Source of the DNA: Siphonodentalium dalli
Taxonomy: Eukaryota > Mollusca > Scaphopoda > Gadilida > Siphonodentaliidae
Assembly (NCBI GenBank): GCA_032622095.1
Contig: CP136069.1
Location: 200,924,690 to 200,988,689 of the forward strand
DNA: 64,000 bases
Direction of reading: 5' to 3'
The notes below the pieces were generated by a model, which ran no database searches, was not told the origin of the DNA, and saw only the letters and a program-made list of their open reading frames with translations. The position numbers and the translations under genes were made by a program. Every line of letters starts with the position of its first letter. Within the stretch, counting starts at the first letter, position 1. Shown in pieces: positions 48,277-60,942 of this stretch.

Positions 48277-50729
48277 TTATTCAGCGGCACAGGCGCCTGT
48301 GGCTCATTTGTGAGCGTCGCGCACATTTGATCATTCTAAGCTTTTGATTTTGACCCCAAAAAAACCCATTTACAATATAAATTAAACTGTGTTTGAAAAT
48401 TTTAATTTGGATATTGTTTTTAGATTGAACTCCTTGCTCAGTTTAACACAATTATTTTGGTGTTATATACAATTTGTTTTTAAATAAAAATAAAGTTACT
48501 TTGTGGTTTTAATCGGCTTGATCGTTATACTCGGTTTGTTCGCATTGCGGTCCGGTACCCCGAGTTACCACACCAAATTATATAGATATAGATATTTTAT
48601 GTCAATTTCCGACACAACGTAACAAAATTTAGCTTGTTCCATCTATCATAGCATATGGCAACAATGCTCAAACGCAATTTCATGTCAATTTCCGACACAA
48701 CCTAACAAAATTTAGCTAGTTCCACAGAAATAATTATATAAGAAATCGGATACGACCTGCGCCAGTGCTCTCCACACTTAATAAATATATATATATATAT
48801 ATATAATCTCTGGTATTGGAGTCTTAAACGTTATTGAAATGCTTCAAGGTATATGATGTGTTCCCGCCATGTTGTGTTTTGAAAAGTTGTACGATATATA
48901 TATATATAATCATCTGCTCAACTGCAACATCTTTCAACAGAAATCAGCAATCGCGCTGTGTCAGCTCAACAGGTAGTCGAGCTCTGTAGGTTCGAAGATT
49001 TTCGTTCAAATCTATTGGGCAACGATGGAGGTCCCTCGACCATCTAAGATATAAAAGCAAAACATTTCCTGGTCCGAAAATCACAGAATTAAAATAATTT
49101 CAACTCATTTCATATGTCAGGTTTTTTCAATTATTCGTCAGCAAGTCATGACATTTCCATAGTAATTCATACAATAGTTTGACCACAGTTGGAACTGCGG
49201 CACCAGATCAAAGTTTTGTGATGAGTTTTTCGGCGAAAATCCGAATTCCAACTTTAAAACCCCCCGTTCACAGTATGATTTAACTCGATAACCATTCTAA
49301 GTGTCATGCATAGCAGTGGATACTCAACCATTGACATGGATTTGACAATTTCAGCCGTTATCGCACAATCGTAGTAGACTCAGACATGGAAGTGGCGACA
49401 TGGGAGACACAGGGACGTGACTATAGGGCTTTTGTTTGTTTGTTTGCACCCCTTTAATTTTGAAATATTCTAATTGATATCTTATTATTTTTCAACTGAC
49501 TAAAACTTGTTAGAAATTTCGAGCATATAGCAACACCCCGACGGGGATGGGCGGGCTTGGTTTGAAAACCAAAAATGTTACATTATATATTGGACACTTA
49601 AACTATCGGGACAATACAAAGCTATGGTCAGTTTGATCTTTCTGTTGGTTAGGGCATCAACTTGTCCAGCTGTTGAATTTGAGACCAAATTAGGGATGAT
49701 TTATCCGCATCGCCCATGTACTGTGCTCCATATCTAACGGCGACTGCAGATATGTACATGTCCATGCACTGTGTATACAATATGGAGATAACCCGCTTCC
49801 ACGCAATCAGGTTTGGCTGCACAAACACAATATCGATTCAACGCGCAGCACGCTTTTGTCTAACAGTTTATTGCAGATAGTTATACTAATCACAACATTA
49901 ATAGTAAAGTGGTGACGCCATATCACACGCATACGACCAGGTTCTGGTGCCAGTGTTCGTGAGATAAACTAATATGAATATCGAAAACGAAACCTATACG
50001 ACTACGATAAGCAAAAAGATTGGTGTCGAATCAGTTTCATGACATTTTTGTTATTCATCTGATGTATTTTACATAATTATGGTAATTTTCCATGGAATAA
50101 ATACCGTTTTAAACTATAGCAAGTGCTGCATACACACACACGTCACCAACGACCGTCGTCATTTGAAATCATAATAAATCAACGACTAAACGAGTTCTTG
50201 TGATCTGAAGTTGTTAAGGATAGGATAGGATATTTTATTTCAATACACATACATATTACATAATAATGATAACAATTATAGATAATTCTGTCGTATATTG
50301 TGGGGGATGGCATAATCTGGCAAGACTGTCTTCCTGCCATCCCCAGTATGGTAAATATAGAAAGTAATAACTAATAGTAAATATGGGTCAGCGCCCTGGT
50401 TAATACGTGGGGTGACCCCATCACAGTCAGAGAAGACAGATCGAGTCGATCAGGAAAGACAATATCCTCGACTAAGACTGGTGGTTCATCCAACCAATGC
50501 GCGGAAGCAACTGTAAAGCGTCATGGAATTTATTGAGTACATATTCTATTAATCACTATCTCCCTCGCGGATAATATATAACGAGTCACTATTACAACGC
50601 CGATCCGTGGTCAGCGAAACGCAATCGTCAAGGAAAACATGAGAGTGCCATTTGATTTCATATTGGTAAGCATTGATAATTATCTAGGCAGCATACTTCA
50701 TATGTATACATTGAATATTCCTTCCCTCA

Positions 50730-51350
50730 AATCGATACCATATTTGTACACATCACTTATACTATATACTTGCCTATAAAATAGCGGACGTAGATCGTTG
50801 TATGGTACATGTTTATCTTCGAAGCCACAGTGATGTACGATTTCGTTGTTTTATGGTGCCCATATTCAGAATGAGCAATGGGTGATGCCACAGTGTCCTG
50901 GGCCCACAAACAAGGTACCCTGCCTTGCTCACCGGAAGCTTACATTCCGCTAATGATGAATGCCCTGTTACGAGGTACGCCGTATTCCGGCCCCTCTGTT
51001 AGAAGGTATTCGGTATTCCAAAAATACCGATATTCGTACGCCGACCTTCGACACCTTCCAAAAAATTATCATAATAATAATATAAATGCGATTTTTGTCA
51101 CAATAAATTAACAGTTTGACATACAGATCGTCGATCATCTTCATTTTAGATCATTTTAGATGTGGACACTGCGGGATGACCGGCGTTCGTACGGCAATAG
51201 AACATTTATCCGGAAAATTCCATATGGCTGTTAACTGGTATTCCACCCTCTGTGTTAAGTGGTATTCCGTATTCCAGGGGGTGGGGGTGGGGCCTCATGC
51301 ATGCTGAAGTTATCCTACTTATATGTACATGTAAACCACATCTGATATTC
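50730..51350. other. Unique flank; possible 5' exon of transposase-like gene
   Basis: The first sequence outside the palindrome. Two related 40-bp stretches with GGTATTCCGTATTCCA-type repeats lie at about 50989-51030 and 51237-51279. At 51160-51240 a frame reads RCGHCGMTGVRTAIEHLSGKFH-like in parts (C-x2-C ... H-x5-H), preceded by CATTTTAG, and could be a zinc-finger exon of the gene downstream. The splice phase to the next exon is not resolved. Confidence 0.3.
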
Positions 51351-52370
51351 CAGATGCAGAGTCAGCAAATGAAGAAATTGCAGGTTCTTCACAGGCAACA
51401 GATTCTCCACCTGCACGTGTAAGGACTGACCACAGATATGTAGCTGTTGGGACAGGCACAGTTGAGAAGTTTCAGAAAGGTTAATAACACTTTTAACTTA
51501 TGTTGCTTAGTACACATCAACTGGGGAAAAAACTCAATGTATGAGTATGGGAAAAATGCAAATAGTTTCCAGCTAAACAGAGACGTGGCGATAGAGGGGT
51601 TTTGGGTGTAACCCCCCCCCCCCCACAATGTCCAACCGTTGGTAATGTCATGCCTGACACATTATTTGTTGGAATTTGTAGGTTTTTTTTTTACCAACAG
51701 TAGTATATTTTTCTACCGTTGTTCCAAATTTTCCAACCTTAGGGCGTACTAGGTTGGAAAACTTGTGAGACTTATTCCTTAGAAATATATGTATCAAGTA
51801 TACATTAATTACATTCAGGACTATTTTAATGTATATTCATAAGGCAAAACCTCTGTTCACGAATAAGAAATTGATTACCAATCTGAAGAAATATACTTTT
51901 CTAAACATTAGCTGGGAACTTTGATAAATCTGCTAATTCAACAATACTAGTTTAAGCATTCATACTTCATCTCATAGGGGTCCAAACCTTAAAATGGCAG
52001 CCCAAATGCACAGTTAACCACAGAAAAAGAATAGTTTTGGTGAGACGTGTAATCAAACTGAAGTACAAGAAGCCTAAATCAAGGGATGCCGCTGTGCAAT
52101 GTAAGCGCCGGAAGAGGTCAGCTGCAGGCAACGATGTTCCACCTGCCAAATATTTAGCAATGGATGAGCCAAATGATAATGATAATGATGATGATTACTC
52201 TCCAAGTAGTGACGATGATTCAGATATGGATATGTTGAGATTTGATGAGATGAAGTAGGTCCAACCAATTGTTTACTGTTCAGTATGGTTGTTTTGTTTG
52301 CTTGTTTTTGTTTTTTAAATTATCTTTTTACTAAAAAAAAACAATAAGGTAAGATTCAGCAGAAGTGTAA

Positions 52371-52612
52371 TTAACCCTTTCATGACTGAAGCTTCCTGAA
52401 ATGTTGCAAATACTATGTTCCAATGCATTCTTTTATATATGCACCTGCATATATAAGAGAATGTATTGGCCTAACAATATTGACCATGGCATTGTAAGCT
52501 AGTGCATTCTCTTATATATGCGAGGCTCCATATAAGAGACTCGCATTTATAAGAGATTGCACTGGCACATGGTCTTTAATGCTACACAAGCGCAGCTTCC
52601 GTCGTGAAAGTA
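52371..52612. mobile_element. TTAA MITE, second family, in intron 2
   Basis: Starts TTAACCCTTTCATGACTGAAG and ends AGCTTCCGTCGTGAAAG with the final TTAA decayed. It contains two hairpins made from the same ATGCATTCTCTTATATATGC-type core as the first family. The ends differ from the CCCTTTACCC family. Confidence 0.7.
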
Positions 52613-53399
52613 TTATATTAGCTACACCACAACATATCTCCCATTTAAATATGTTGAAATGTGTAATTCAAAGATGGTAATAATAAAGACATTTACTTTA
52701 AGAAAGTTATTTATTTTCAGTTCTTATTTGAATAATTTAACAAATATGCTATTAAAGAACATTTATAATGCGAACAGTATAAATCATTATGTACAAGCAA
52801 TGAAATTAGTTTCCATTATACATGTAAATTATAACTTATAGTACATATGACCATATTCATCGATATAATATATTTGATAGGAATTATTAAACTTTAAAAT
52901 ATTATTCCATTATGTTATGGCCAAGTTGGATTCATGCTTTTTAAATCCCATGGAATAATGGCAAGACTTTTAGTTCCAAAAAACAATACAAACTGTTTTG
53001 AGAACTTATATGAACATGATCTGAAATAACTATTTATTCCAGGAAAGAAGATGTGGACCCTCATAAAGAGTCAAAATTTTTTGTTTTTCAATCTGAGTTA
53101 TTGCAGCTGTTTGCTCTCTGCTCCATATGCCGCCACACAAACAAGGTCTATAAACAGCTAAATGGAACACTGTTGACGGTTAACACACAATGCGAAAATT
53201 GTGTCAATCAAACGACATGGACAAGTCAACCCACCACCACAAATGTTAGAGGCATTCCACTTGGAAATATTCTTCTCAGTGCCATGATCCTTCTCACAGG
53301 AAGTTTACCAACAAAAGTGTTTAGGCTATTGAGGTATAAAATCATAATTTATTAATTACAAGTGATATCCATCATTTGAAAACTTCAAACAAAATTGGG

Positions 53400-54660
53400 G
53401 AAAGTCCAGAATGTAATGCTAGTTATGCCACCGGAGACAGTCACATTAATTTACCTTTTAAATTAAAGATCCATAATCCATAAAACAAAAATTACTAGTT
53501 CTTTGGCATCGTGGATAAAAAAAATATATGCATCGAATCAAAGCTCTGAGTGATCAGTTAGATATTTTTGAAATTTGTTATTTCTCGAGATATGTAATTT
53601 TTGGTGGCCTGGCATATATTCGTCAAGCCGACGGTCTCGGACCAAATTGTGGATGAAGATGACAACTTAGCATCAAGTGGCTTTGGGTGTTAGCTATTTG
53701 ACAATCCGGCCAAACTTTTTGAACAAAATATTGATAAATAACACGTTTTTGACAATTTTATACTATAAATTAACTGTGGTTATCATCAATTTTGGGCAAT
53801 TTATCGATTTTGATAACAGAAGCAGCATTATGTGTTGACTAATTCTCAATATTTTCTCCTCACTACATAATAATAAACAGCTATGCATAGATTACCAATT
53901 TAATTATATCCAAGATACCGCTATAGCTACCAGATTTATACTTTAAGAGTACCATACAATAATGCAACATGTAACTTTTTTCAAAAACACAATATTCAAC
54001 ATAATATGACATATGTCCAGTGTAGTGGGATCAGAAGTGTAGATAACAGTGGGCATACCCTCTAAATAACCGCAGTAAGTTTTACAGTACTGCACATTGA
54101 GACTCATATGTTTGCAAAGATCCAGACAGAAGTTTCTAGTATTGGTACAAAAAAAAACAGCGAAATGTTAATTATTTTTCATGCCATAAAATTATAGTAT
54201 ATGCACTGGTATATTGGGTAATAATTTTCAACTTGTGTCACAATAACAACTTGTAAAAAATTACAAACATGAAAGTGTGCTGCTGACCCATAAGGGACTC
54301 AAATAAAACAACTATCAACAAATACGTGTAAATATAGATCAACTTTGGTCTTATTGTAATGGTCAATTACTCTCCAATAATGAAATTCTGCATGTCTAAA
54401 CCAATGTTTATATGTGAACACTACTGTTATGGTTACATTAACAATTACAAATGTATTATTAGCTGTAACAGTAATGTATACATATTAAAAGTGGTTTCAC
54501 ATGCAAAATATCGTTATTGGAGAACTATTTACAATTTATAGTCAATATAAGTACAAAGTCCGGCAATTTTTCAAATATTTACTTCCTAGTGGTGTGGTTT
54601 TACAGATATGTGTGATTTTGTTTCACATACACTCAATGTGAAGGCCTTGTGTGCCTTTAA
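53400..54660. other. Intron 3, no gene seen
   Basis: AT-rich intron between exons 3 and 4 of the transposase-like gene. The short frames here (for example 54359-54541) have no supporting feature. Confidence 0.5.
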
Positions 54661-57249
54661 ATTAATATTTTTTCAGATTCATGAATATTGCTTTTCAGAC
54701 GGAAAGAACCCTTTTTCGACACCAGACAAAATTCATTCACACATCAGTCCACAAAGTCTGGAATGAGCATATAAAAGTCAGATTAGATGCAATTAAAGGA
54801 CAACAACTGTACCTCTGTGGAGATGGCAGATCTGACTCAATGGGCCATTGCGCGAAGTTTGGGACGTATACCATAATGGACACAGAGAACAACAAGATAT
54901 TAGGTTGCGAACTTGTTCAGGTACCATTAATACACTTAGCAGTATAATAATAAAAATTGACCAATACATAAAATTATGCTTATTTAGTATGTGCATATCT
55001 GAAAACATTTGAAGTCAGTTCCCTAATTCCTTCAATAAGGCTCTCCAGATTAAGTTCACGAATAGAGCACAGATGTATCACCTATTTTAACCACAGGGAC
55101 ATCAATTCTAGACATCAATTTGGTGCTGAGGATGTTAGACCATTTATAGATTATGCCAGGAATCTCTACTCTGGCTAATGCCCGTTGAGATCATATTTCG
55201 CCAGCTCAAAACCATGGAACCTTTTAAAGTTTTGACAGAGAACCTTATAAAGTCAAAAAAATAACACAGAGAATATATTTTTTAGTTATTATCTGTTCAT
55301 TAATAAGAAAAGCATGCAATGTTTAAGAACATTATTAAGGAAAAGATAGCAACTAAGAAATATATTCCCCATGTTATGTTTTTGACTTTATAAGGTTCCC
55401 TGTCAAAACTTATAAAACATTCTAAGGTTTTGTACTGGTGGGATATAATCTCTATGGGCGTTAGCCAGAGTAGACATTCATGGCCAGATCGAGACCATTT
55501 AGTGCAACTGCATGAAACCAGAAGCTCTCCCATTCAATAAGTATCCATGTATCATAGTTGATGCATGTTTATTTCCCGAATGAGCAGATTAGGACATTTA
55601 AAGATTATAATGCACTGTTAGGAAGGATCCATGTTTGTTTTTTATCTTTTATTGAAAACCTTATTTAAACTGTTTTTAAGTTGATTATGTTTGATAATGA
55701 ATTTTGTGGAATTGCCCATGAATTGACCCAACTATAGACTGACAAGAGACTAAACCATGCAGATTGAAAAACAAAGCCTCAATTCCCTACCTACACATAT
55801 CTTATTTATCTTTGTTTTCTTCAGAGCAATGAAGTGAAAAACTCAAATCAAATGGAGCTTGATGGTCTCAAAAGATGTGTTGCAAAACTGAGGAAATATG
55901 TGGAGCTTATTCACATCAAAGCATTCATTTCTGATGCTCATGTTCAAGTGGCTAAATGGGTCAGAGAAGAGTGGAAGGTGCCACATTTCTTTGACTGCTG
56001 GCATGTTGTAAAAGGTGATTTATTTTAAAACAATGTCAATAAACTGCAAGGCTTGAAATAACTGGCCATTCGACATTGACAGGTAGAACCCTACCAAAAA
56101 TTTTAATAATACAGACTGAAATTCTTATGTACCTGCATTATGATAAACACTAATTATACAATGTACATGTAGTTGATCAAACGCCAAAAGCAACCAATAC
56201 TATATGAAAACACATCATATAAGAATAAGAATATGAAAGTATGTTTTGGCTTTATATAATGCTTATGGCGATTGAATGCTTCAATGACTCAATTTTTAAT
56301 ATATACAGGCATGAGTCATAATGTCACGACAGGCTGTGATAGCTGAGAATTAACATGTTATTCAAAGACTCAGTAAACTGCCAGTACCTTATATGTACAG
56401 TAATGATAGGAACAGTATCATATTGAAACAATGAATTATGTTTCATAAATTTAGTTTGTATTGAACATGCTTTTACTCTATACTAAATTGTATCAATCAC
56501 AATTTATGACAAGTTGATTAGCTAAATAAGTGTTGTGATTCAGAACACTTATCTTATCACAATAGAAATTTAAAAAGTTCATCTCATTTTATACTTAACG
56601 GCATATATATGCAACAAATGAATAAATTTGACCCATGGATTAGTGCAAAATACACTCATGTGATTTAGTGTACAGTCCCCTTTTAAACATAATTTCAACA
56701 ATAACATTGAAAGTCTTAATATCATTTTGAAGGACTGGTGAAGAAAATTGAAAAGCTGGCCAAACAGAAAGGAATGGAAAATATCAAGGTGTGGATAAAA
56801 AGTATTCGCTCCCATCTTTACTGGTGCGCTGCATCTACAACACCAGGTGATCGGGCCGAGGTCAAAAGAAAATATCTAACTTCAATTGAGCACATCCAGA
56901 ACAATCACAAGCAGAGTGAACATTTGCCCTACAAAGAGCAGAAGAAATGGCTGCAGAAAGGTAAAATAAATAAATTTATGATATTTTCATGAAAATACAA
57001 CTTCGGAACTATGTGACCAGCGTACACCTACATTACACATATGATATCAAATGCGATAAATTTGTGTTTTCAGTTAAAGGAACTCAAGGTGTTCAAAACG
57101 TTGAAGTTTATCTATTTATCCATGTTCTTCTAAGTTTTTACAAATTTTTTCTTTTTTTTCACATTTACCCACTGCAAAGTGCCTTGTGTCCCTTTAACTG
57201 TTACACATTTCCCTAACACAATCACATTCGTGACTGGCACATGAACAGC

Positions 57250-57434
57250 AAGCCTTGAAATAGGGTGTCTGTCATTTGCAGAATGAGGTCCCCAGAGGGT
57301 GAATTTAGTGATGCTACCCCACATAGCGTGAAGGGTGAATTTGGTGATGCTAGCCCACTATGCGGGGTAGCATCACTAAATTCACCCCCTGGGGACCTCA
57401 TTCTGCAAATGACAGACACCCTATTTCAAGGCTT
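57250..57434. repeat. 185-bp hairpin element in intron 6
   Basis: Arms of about 76 bp (57250-57325 and 57359-57434) starting AAGCCTTGAAATAGGGTGTC pair almost perfectly. The loop holds an extra half-copy of the arm (GGTGAATTTGGTGATGCTAG). Foldback MITE. Confidence 0.85.
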
Positions 57435-57739
57435 GATGAACAGTAACAATATGCAGAAGATCTTATTCGGTTCAGAATGTATACTATTTAGTGGAGTGGT
57501 CCCTAATTGATGGGATGGTCCTACAAATGAATAACTGGGAATCAAATAACTACTTATCAATTCAGATACCAAAATATGTTAATTGATACATAGAATATTA
57601 TATTTTTACTATTTCGCTGAGTTAGAGACATGATCATATATTACTATATTTCTAGGCACTGAAGCTGCTGACAAACTCAATGAAATGATGGTAAAAACAA
57701 GAACAGTGAACATGGTTGCCAAAATGTCTCCATATGGTC

Positions 57740-57790
57740 AAACATCTGGTGTAGAATGTTTAATTCACTGATCAACCATTTCGCACCAAA
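57740..57790 (+). other. Frameshift in exon 7
   Basis: The frame runs to ...SGVEC, then meets TGA at the bases CACTGA. Skipping one base in the preceding T-run returns an open frame that continues to the AG|GTGAG donor at 57826 with the phase exon 8 needs. A single missing base in a homopolymer may be a real mutation or a read error. Confidence 0.65.
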
Positions 57791-58029
57791 AATGATTCAG
57801 TTTCCATGTATGGGCACGATGAGCAGGTGAGTTTCTCAAGGACAATTTCCAAACTTAATATGGTGTGTATCCATGTTGAATATTTGTTAATGTTCACCGC
57901 TCATAACCACCCAGCAGCCAAACGACAAGATTTTATTGCTTCATTTGCTTTATATTGTCATGAAATGGCGGCAAATTCATTTTTTTCATCAAGTTTTCTG
58001 GGTAGATAGAAAGATGCCCAGACATGGAT

Positions 58030-58052
58030 ATCACCCCCCCCCCCCCCCCCCG
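58030..58052. repeat. Poly-C tract in intron 7
   Basis: Run of about 20 C following ATATCA. The frames at 58311-58518 in this intron look accidental. Confidence 0.7.
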
Positions 58053-59835
58053 ACATGGAGAATTTAATATTTAAAAAAAACAAAGAGTTCAACCTAAAAC
58101 AAAAATGTTTAAAGAATTGAAATATGCTCAATGCACACCTGTAAAATGGTCACCACTGAATAAAGGCTCTGTGTAAAATCAAAATGTATGCGAAGTGCAA
58201 TGAACAAATGGGGCCACTCCAATGCTGAATCACAGCTAGATAGACATGAAATCAACAGATGTTTTTTTGGTCATATGTAGACTGCTGGGTGGTTGTGAGG
58301 GGTTGATAATTCAGATTAAGTGTTCTCGTCTTTCAAAAACATGATGATACCAAATAAGTGGGGAAAACCATGGTGGGGAGATACCATGGGTGCCTGACAT
58401 GTACACTGGTACCCATACAGTCATCGAAAGTGGGAATAAGCAATGCCGTGGGAAATGGTGTGGCAACATATGGAATAATGCAATAGCAATAAATTTGCCG
58501 TGGGACATTTTTCTTCAATTTTAGGGATGCCCATATATATAAAGAGACATATTATGGACTTGTTCGGGTGCGTGAAATTGATAAGTCATTACTCAAGATG
58601 CTATACCAAGTTACCAACCTGTGAAATGAAGCATTCTACTAACATCGCCGAAAATTTCAAAGAAAACGACCATACCAATTCATAGAAAATCATCTGAACT
58701 ACGCCCAATTGTAAATATTTACAACCCGATTCGGGACACAACTATTGGTGATAATCTAACACAAATGATTTCACCATCGAGAGTCATTGCATTTAATTAA
58801 TATATAAGAATGACTGTTTGTATCATCAATCTGGATTAATATTCATAACAAATAACTACTTTGAGCAAGATTATTCTTAATTTATATTTGATCACCCTAC
58901 CGGAGTGCTTCAGATCACTTTAAAGTGTAAATACAATATCATTCCAGAACTCAATTAGCAGCGTTACACTACAACGAGAACAGTGAACGATCTCAGAAAA
59001 CTACCAAAGACGGAAGAGATCGGTTTGCAATAACATACCCAAAATACAAAGAAGGTCACACGTTGAGAAAGATTGTGAACAAAGCAAGTTATGGTTAGTT
59101 TATAGCCACCTGATACTTCAAACAGTTTTGAAGAGACATAAATTATTCAAGTTTTTATCACTTTTGGATAGTGAAATATTCCACTAGACTAAGAATTATA
59201 TTTTTTTAATAAGGTAAAAAAAAAAAAACCTGTGTTTAGGGTTTCCCTACCTACCCTAGAAAAAGGTGCCTACCCAAAACTTTTATTGGACTGTAGATAA
59301 AGATAACTTTTTTTCTGTGGGAAGGGCATCGAAAGGTACCCATTTTCAAACCACTCCTATTCTTGAGCTCTGACTAATTCAAGATATTAACAATATTTAG
59401 TATTGGACGTTTCAATTGTTCTGAATTGTGAAGATTTCTAGATTGAATTGTTCATGACCCAATGATTTTAGACCATGTAACCCTAAACACAGGTATTTTG
59501 TTTGTTTTTGCCCAAGGACTGGATATATGTATGTATACCGGAAGCTAAATTAAACTTAGTGTTTATTCCAACCAATGCATATTATAATAGTTGGAACATG
59601 GAGTGCAATGCCTAATTTTCGACATCCTGTACTTGATGTGTACTGGAAATGGGGAGTACAATCCACGAAACTATAATTTATTACTGCATGGTGAATGTTG
59701 CCAACATTATGTATATAGTGAAACGCTTCAAACAGGTTAATTATATACATGTAACTACTACAGTACATAACATAATCCAATGCTGTACATGTACATTTAA
59801 GTAATTTACATGAATCATTTTTCTATTTTAGATTA

Positions 59836-60625
59836 CACTGTCAAATAAAGCAATTGATTTAGGTACCCCATAGAACCAAAAGCCGCGATAGTACCAGACA
59901 GTTTGGTACTATAAGCCTTTAGAGCCTGTTTAGCGTTATAGAACCACATGATTTGGTACTCCACAGAGGGCCAATCGTTGGCTCCATGCTGATTGGGTGA
60001 GACCGTGGGTGTGTCAATATCGAGTGCCGTGTGCAAACGATTAAATAAAGTGAAAAATGGCCGCCCGTCGACTCGCGGTCGTAGATATGTCGGATTATTT
60101 CATTTAGCACTATGCAAGGGAGTCTTTGTGGTTTTTAACTTAATTGGATGTTTAAACGCGGCAGCATAATTTGGAATCTAACATGTCACATTGTTAAATT
60201 TGCCGGTAGCAGGGCTGTTTTGTTCTCTGGAGTATCAAATTGCTGGATCTATGCGTAGTACCTAAATACTTCAGAGTACCTGTCTTGATATTTTGGTACT
60301 TCAGATAATATATAGGGCGTATCATGAAAGCATCTATTTCTTGGCACCTCATATCGTGAGCGTCATGGCTTCGGTGACATAAATGCGGGGTGGGTATTAT
60401 ATGCACAATGCCCGGGTAGAACTTAAATAATTATTAGGTAATCCAGAGTACCAACAATTTGGTACTCTAAAGTACCAAGAAGTTGGTACTCCAGAGTACC
60501 AAACAATTTGGTACTCTAGAGTACCTAAACTTTTGATACTCCAGAGTACCAAAAAGTTGGTACTCCCCCTGGGACAAAGCTTAGTACCTACATAGGTACT
60601 CTGAAGTACTATATTTTTAAGAGTG
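59836..60625. mobile_element. Tc1/mariner-type MITE inside last exon
   Basis: 790 bp flanked by TA (59834-59835 and 60626-60627), with short inverted ends CACTGTCAAATA and the complement of CACTCTTAAAAATA. It has no ORF of its own that is convincing. The interior has tandem TTGGTACTCCAGAGTACCAA palindromes. Removing it and one TA joins acceptor TTTTAG|AT-TA to TGTGGAC in the frame of the host gene. Confidence 0.7.
60430..60572. repeat. Tandem GTAC palindrome array
   Basis: Four or five units of about 33 bp, each centred on a 20-bp palindrome such as TTGGTACTCCAGAGTACCAA, with AGAGT/ACTCT variants. A similar TAGGTCCTTCAGAGTACCTA motif occurs near 18705 and in its mirror, suggesting a related element in the arms. 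Confidence 0.7.
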
Positions 60626-60805
60626 TATGTGGACAAATGTCTTTCTAGAATTCTATTAACTGTCAAGAATCGACCAAACCGTAAATCATTTGGAGTAAAT
60701 ATCCCACCAAGTCTGACAGCAAGCAAGACGAGAGTAGCACTGGCAGATGCGATAGCTGCCAAACGATCCAGATTTACAAAAAGACAAATTAAATTGTCTA
60801 AATGA
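60626..60805 (+). pseudogene. Distal part of last exon of transposase-like gene
   Basis: Reads YVDKCLSRILLTVKNR, then basic sequence ending RFTKRQIKLSK and TGA (60803). It lies downstream of the TA-flanked insertion. The inserted element ends in TTAAGAG, which could act as a substitute acceptor (AG|TGTATG) in the correct phase, so partial rescue by splicing is conceivable. Confidence 0.6.
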
Positions 60806-60879
60806 ACAAAGGAATCAAATATTATATAATATATCACTATATATTAATTAATTAAAAGCTGTTGTGTGTGTCATGTATT

Positions 60880-60942
60880 TTAATCCTTCTATGACTTGAC
60901 GTTCCTGAATATAATAGAATGCACTGGCACAGAATGGTGAAT
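60880..60942. mobile_element. Fragment of second-family TTAA MITE
   Basis: TTAATCCTTCTATGACTTGACG followed by AATAGAATGCACTGGCAC, matching the left end of the second family; truncated. Confidence 0.45.

Larger units (their letters stand above)
25457..50729 (-). repeat. Right arm of giant palindrome
   Basis: Reverse complement of 1-25392; base 50729 pairs with base 1, after which the sequence is unique. Right-only blocks are about 490 bp at 40857-41349, containing a hairpin, and about 245 bp at 27383-27625, containing CCAAT boxes. Minisatellites differ in copy number from the left arm (37-bp array 5 versus 4 copies; poly-G tract 9 versus 15). Confidence 0.97.
51354..60805 (+). pseudogene. Kolobok-like DDE transposase-family gene, multi-exon, broken
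   Basis: Exons 51354-51479, 52035-52254, 53043-53333, 54677-54920, 55825-56014, 56733-56960, 57656-57826, 58948-59093, then 59832-59835 plus 60626-60805. All junctions have AG/GT borders and matching phases. Total about 590 codons; the N-terminus is not found. Exon 2 is basic, then very acidic (DNDNDDD). Exon 3 has two Cys pairs (CSIC and CENC) like a zinc ribbon, then a GNILLSAMILLTG segment. Exon 4 has FRHQ and GDGRSDSMGHCAKFGTYT (first acidic residue). Exon 5 has FISDAH and FDCWHVVK. Exon 6 has HLYWCAAST. This block order matches a large metazoan family of transposase-like proteins that I believe is Kolobok-type. Exon 7 has a one-base loss near 57760 (TGTTTAATTCACTGA), and the final exon is split by a mobile element. 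It is therefore a pseudogene unless the frameshift is a sequencing error. Confidence 0.75.

Noticed and set aside
1-50729. Integrated virus or giant transposon with 25-kb inverted termini
   Set aside because: No capsid, polymerase or integrase genes are present; arms contain unrelated families of repeats and an ordinary host-type intron-containing gene.
60397-60837. 146-aa minus-strand frame
   Set aside because: Built from the tandem GTAC palindrome array and the antisense of the transposase-like last exon.
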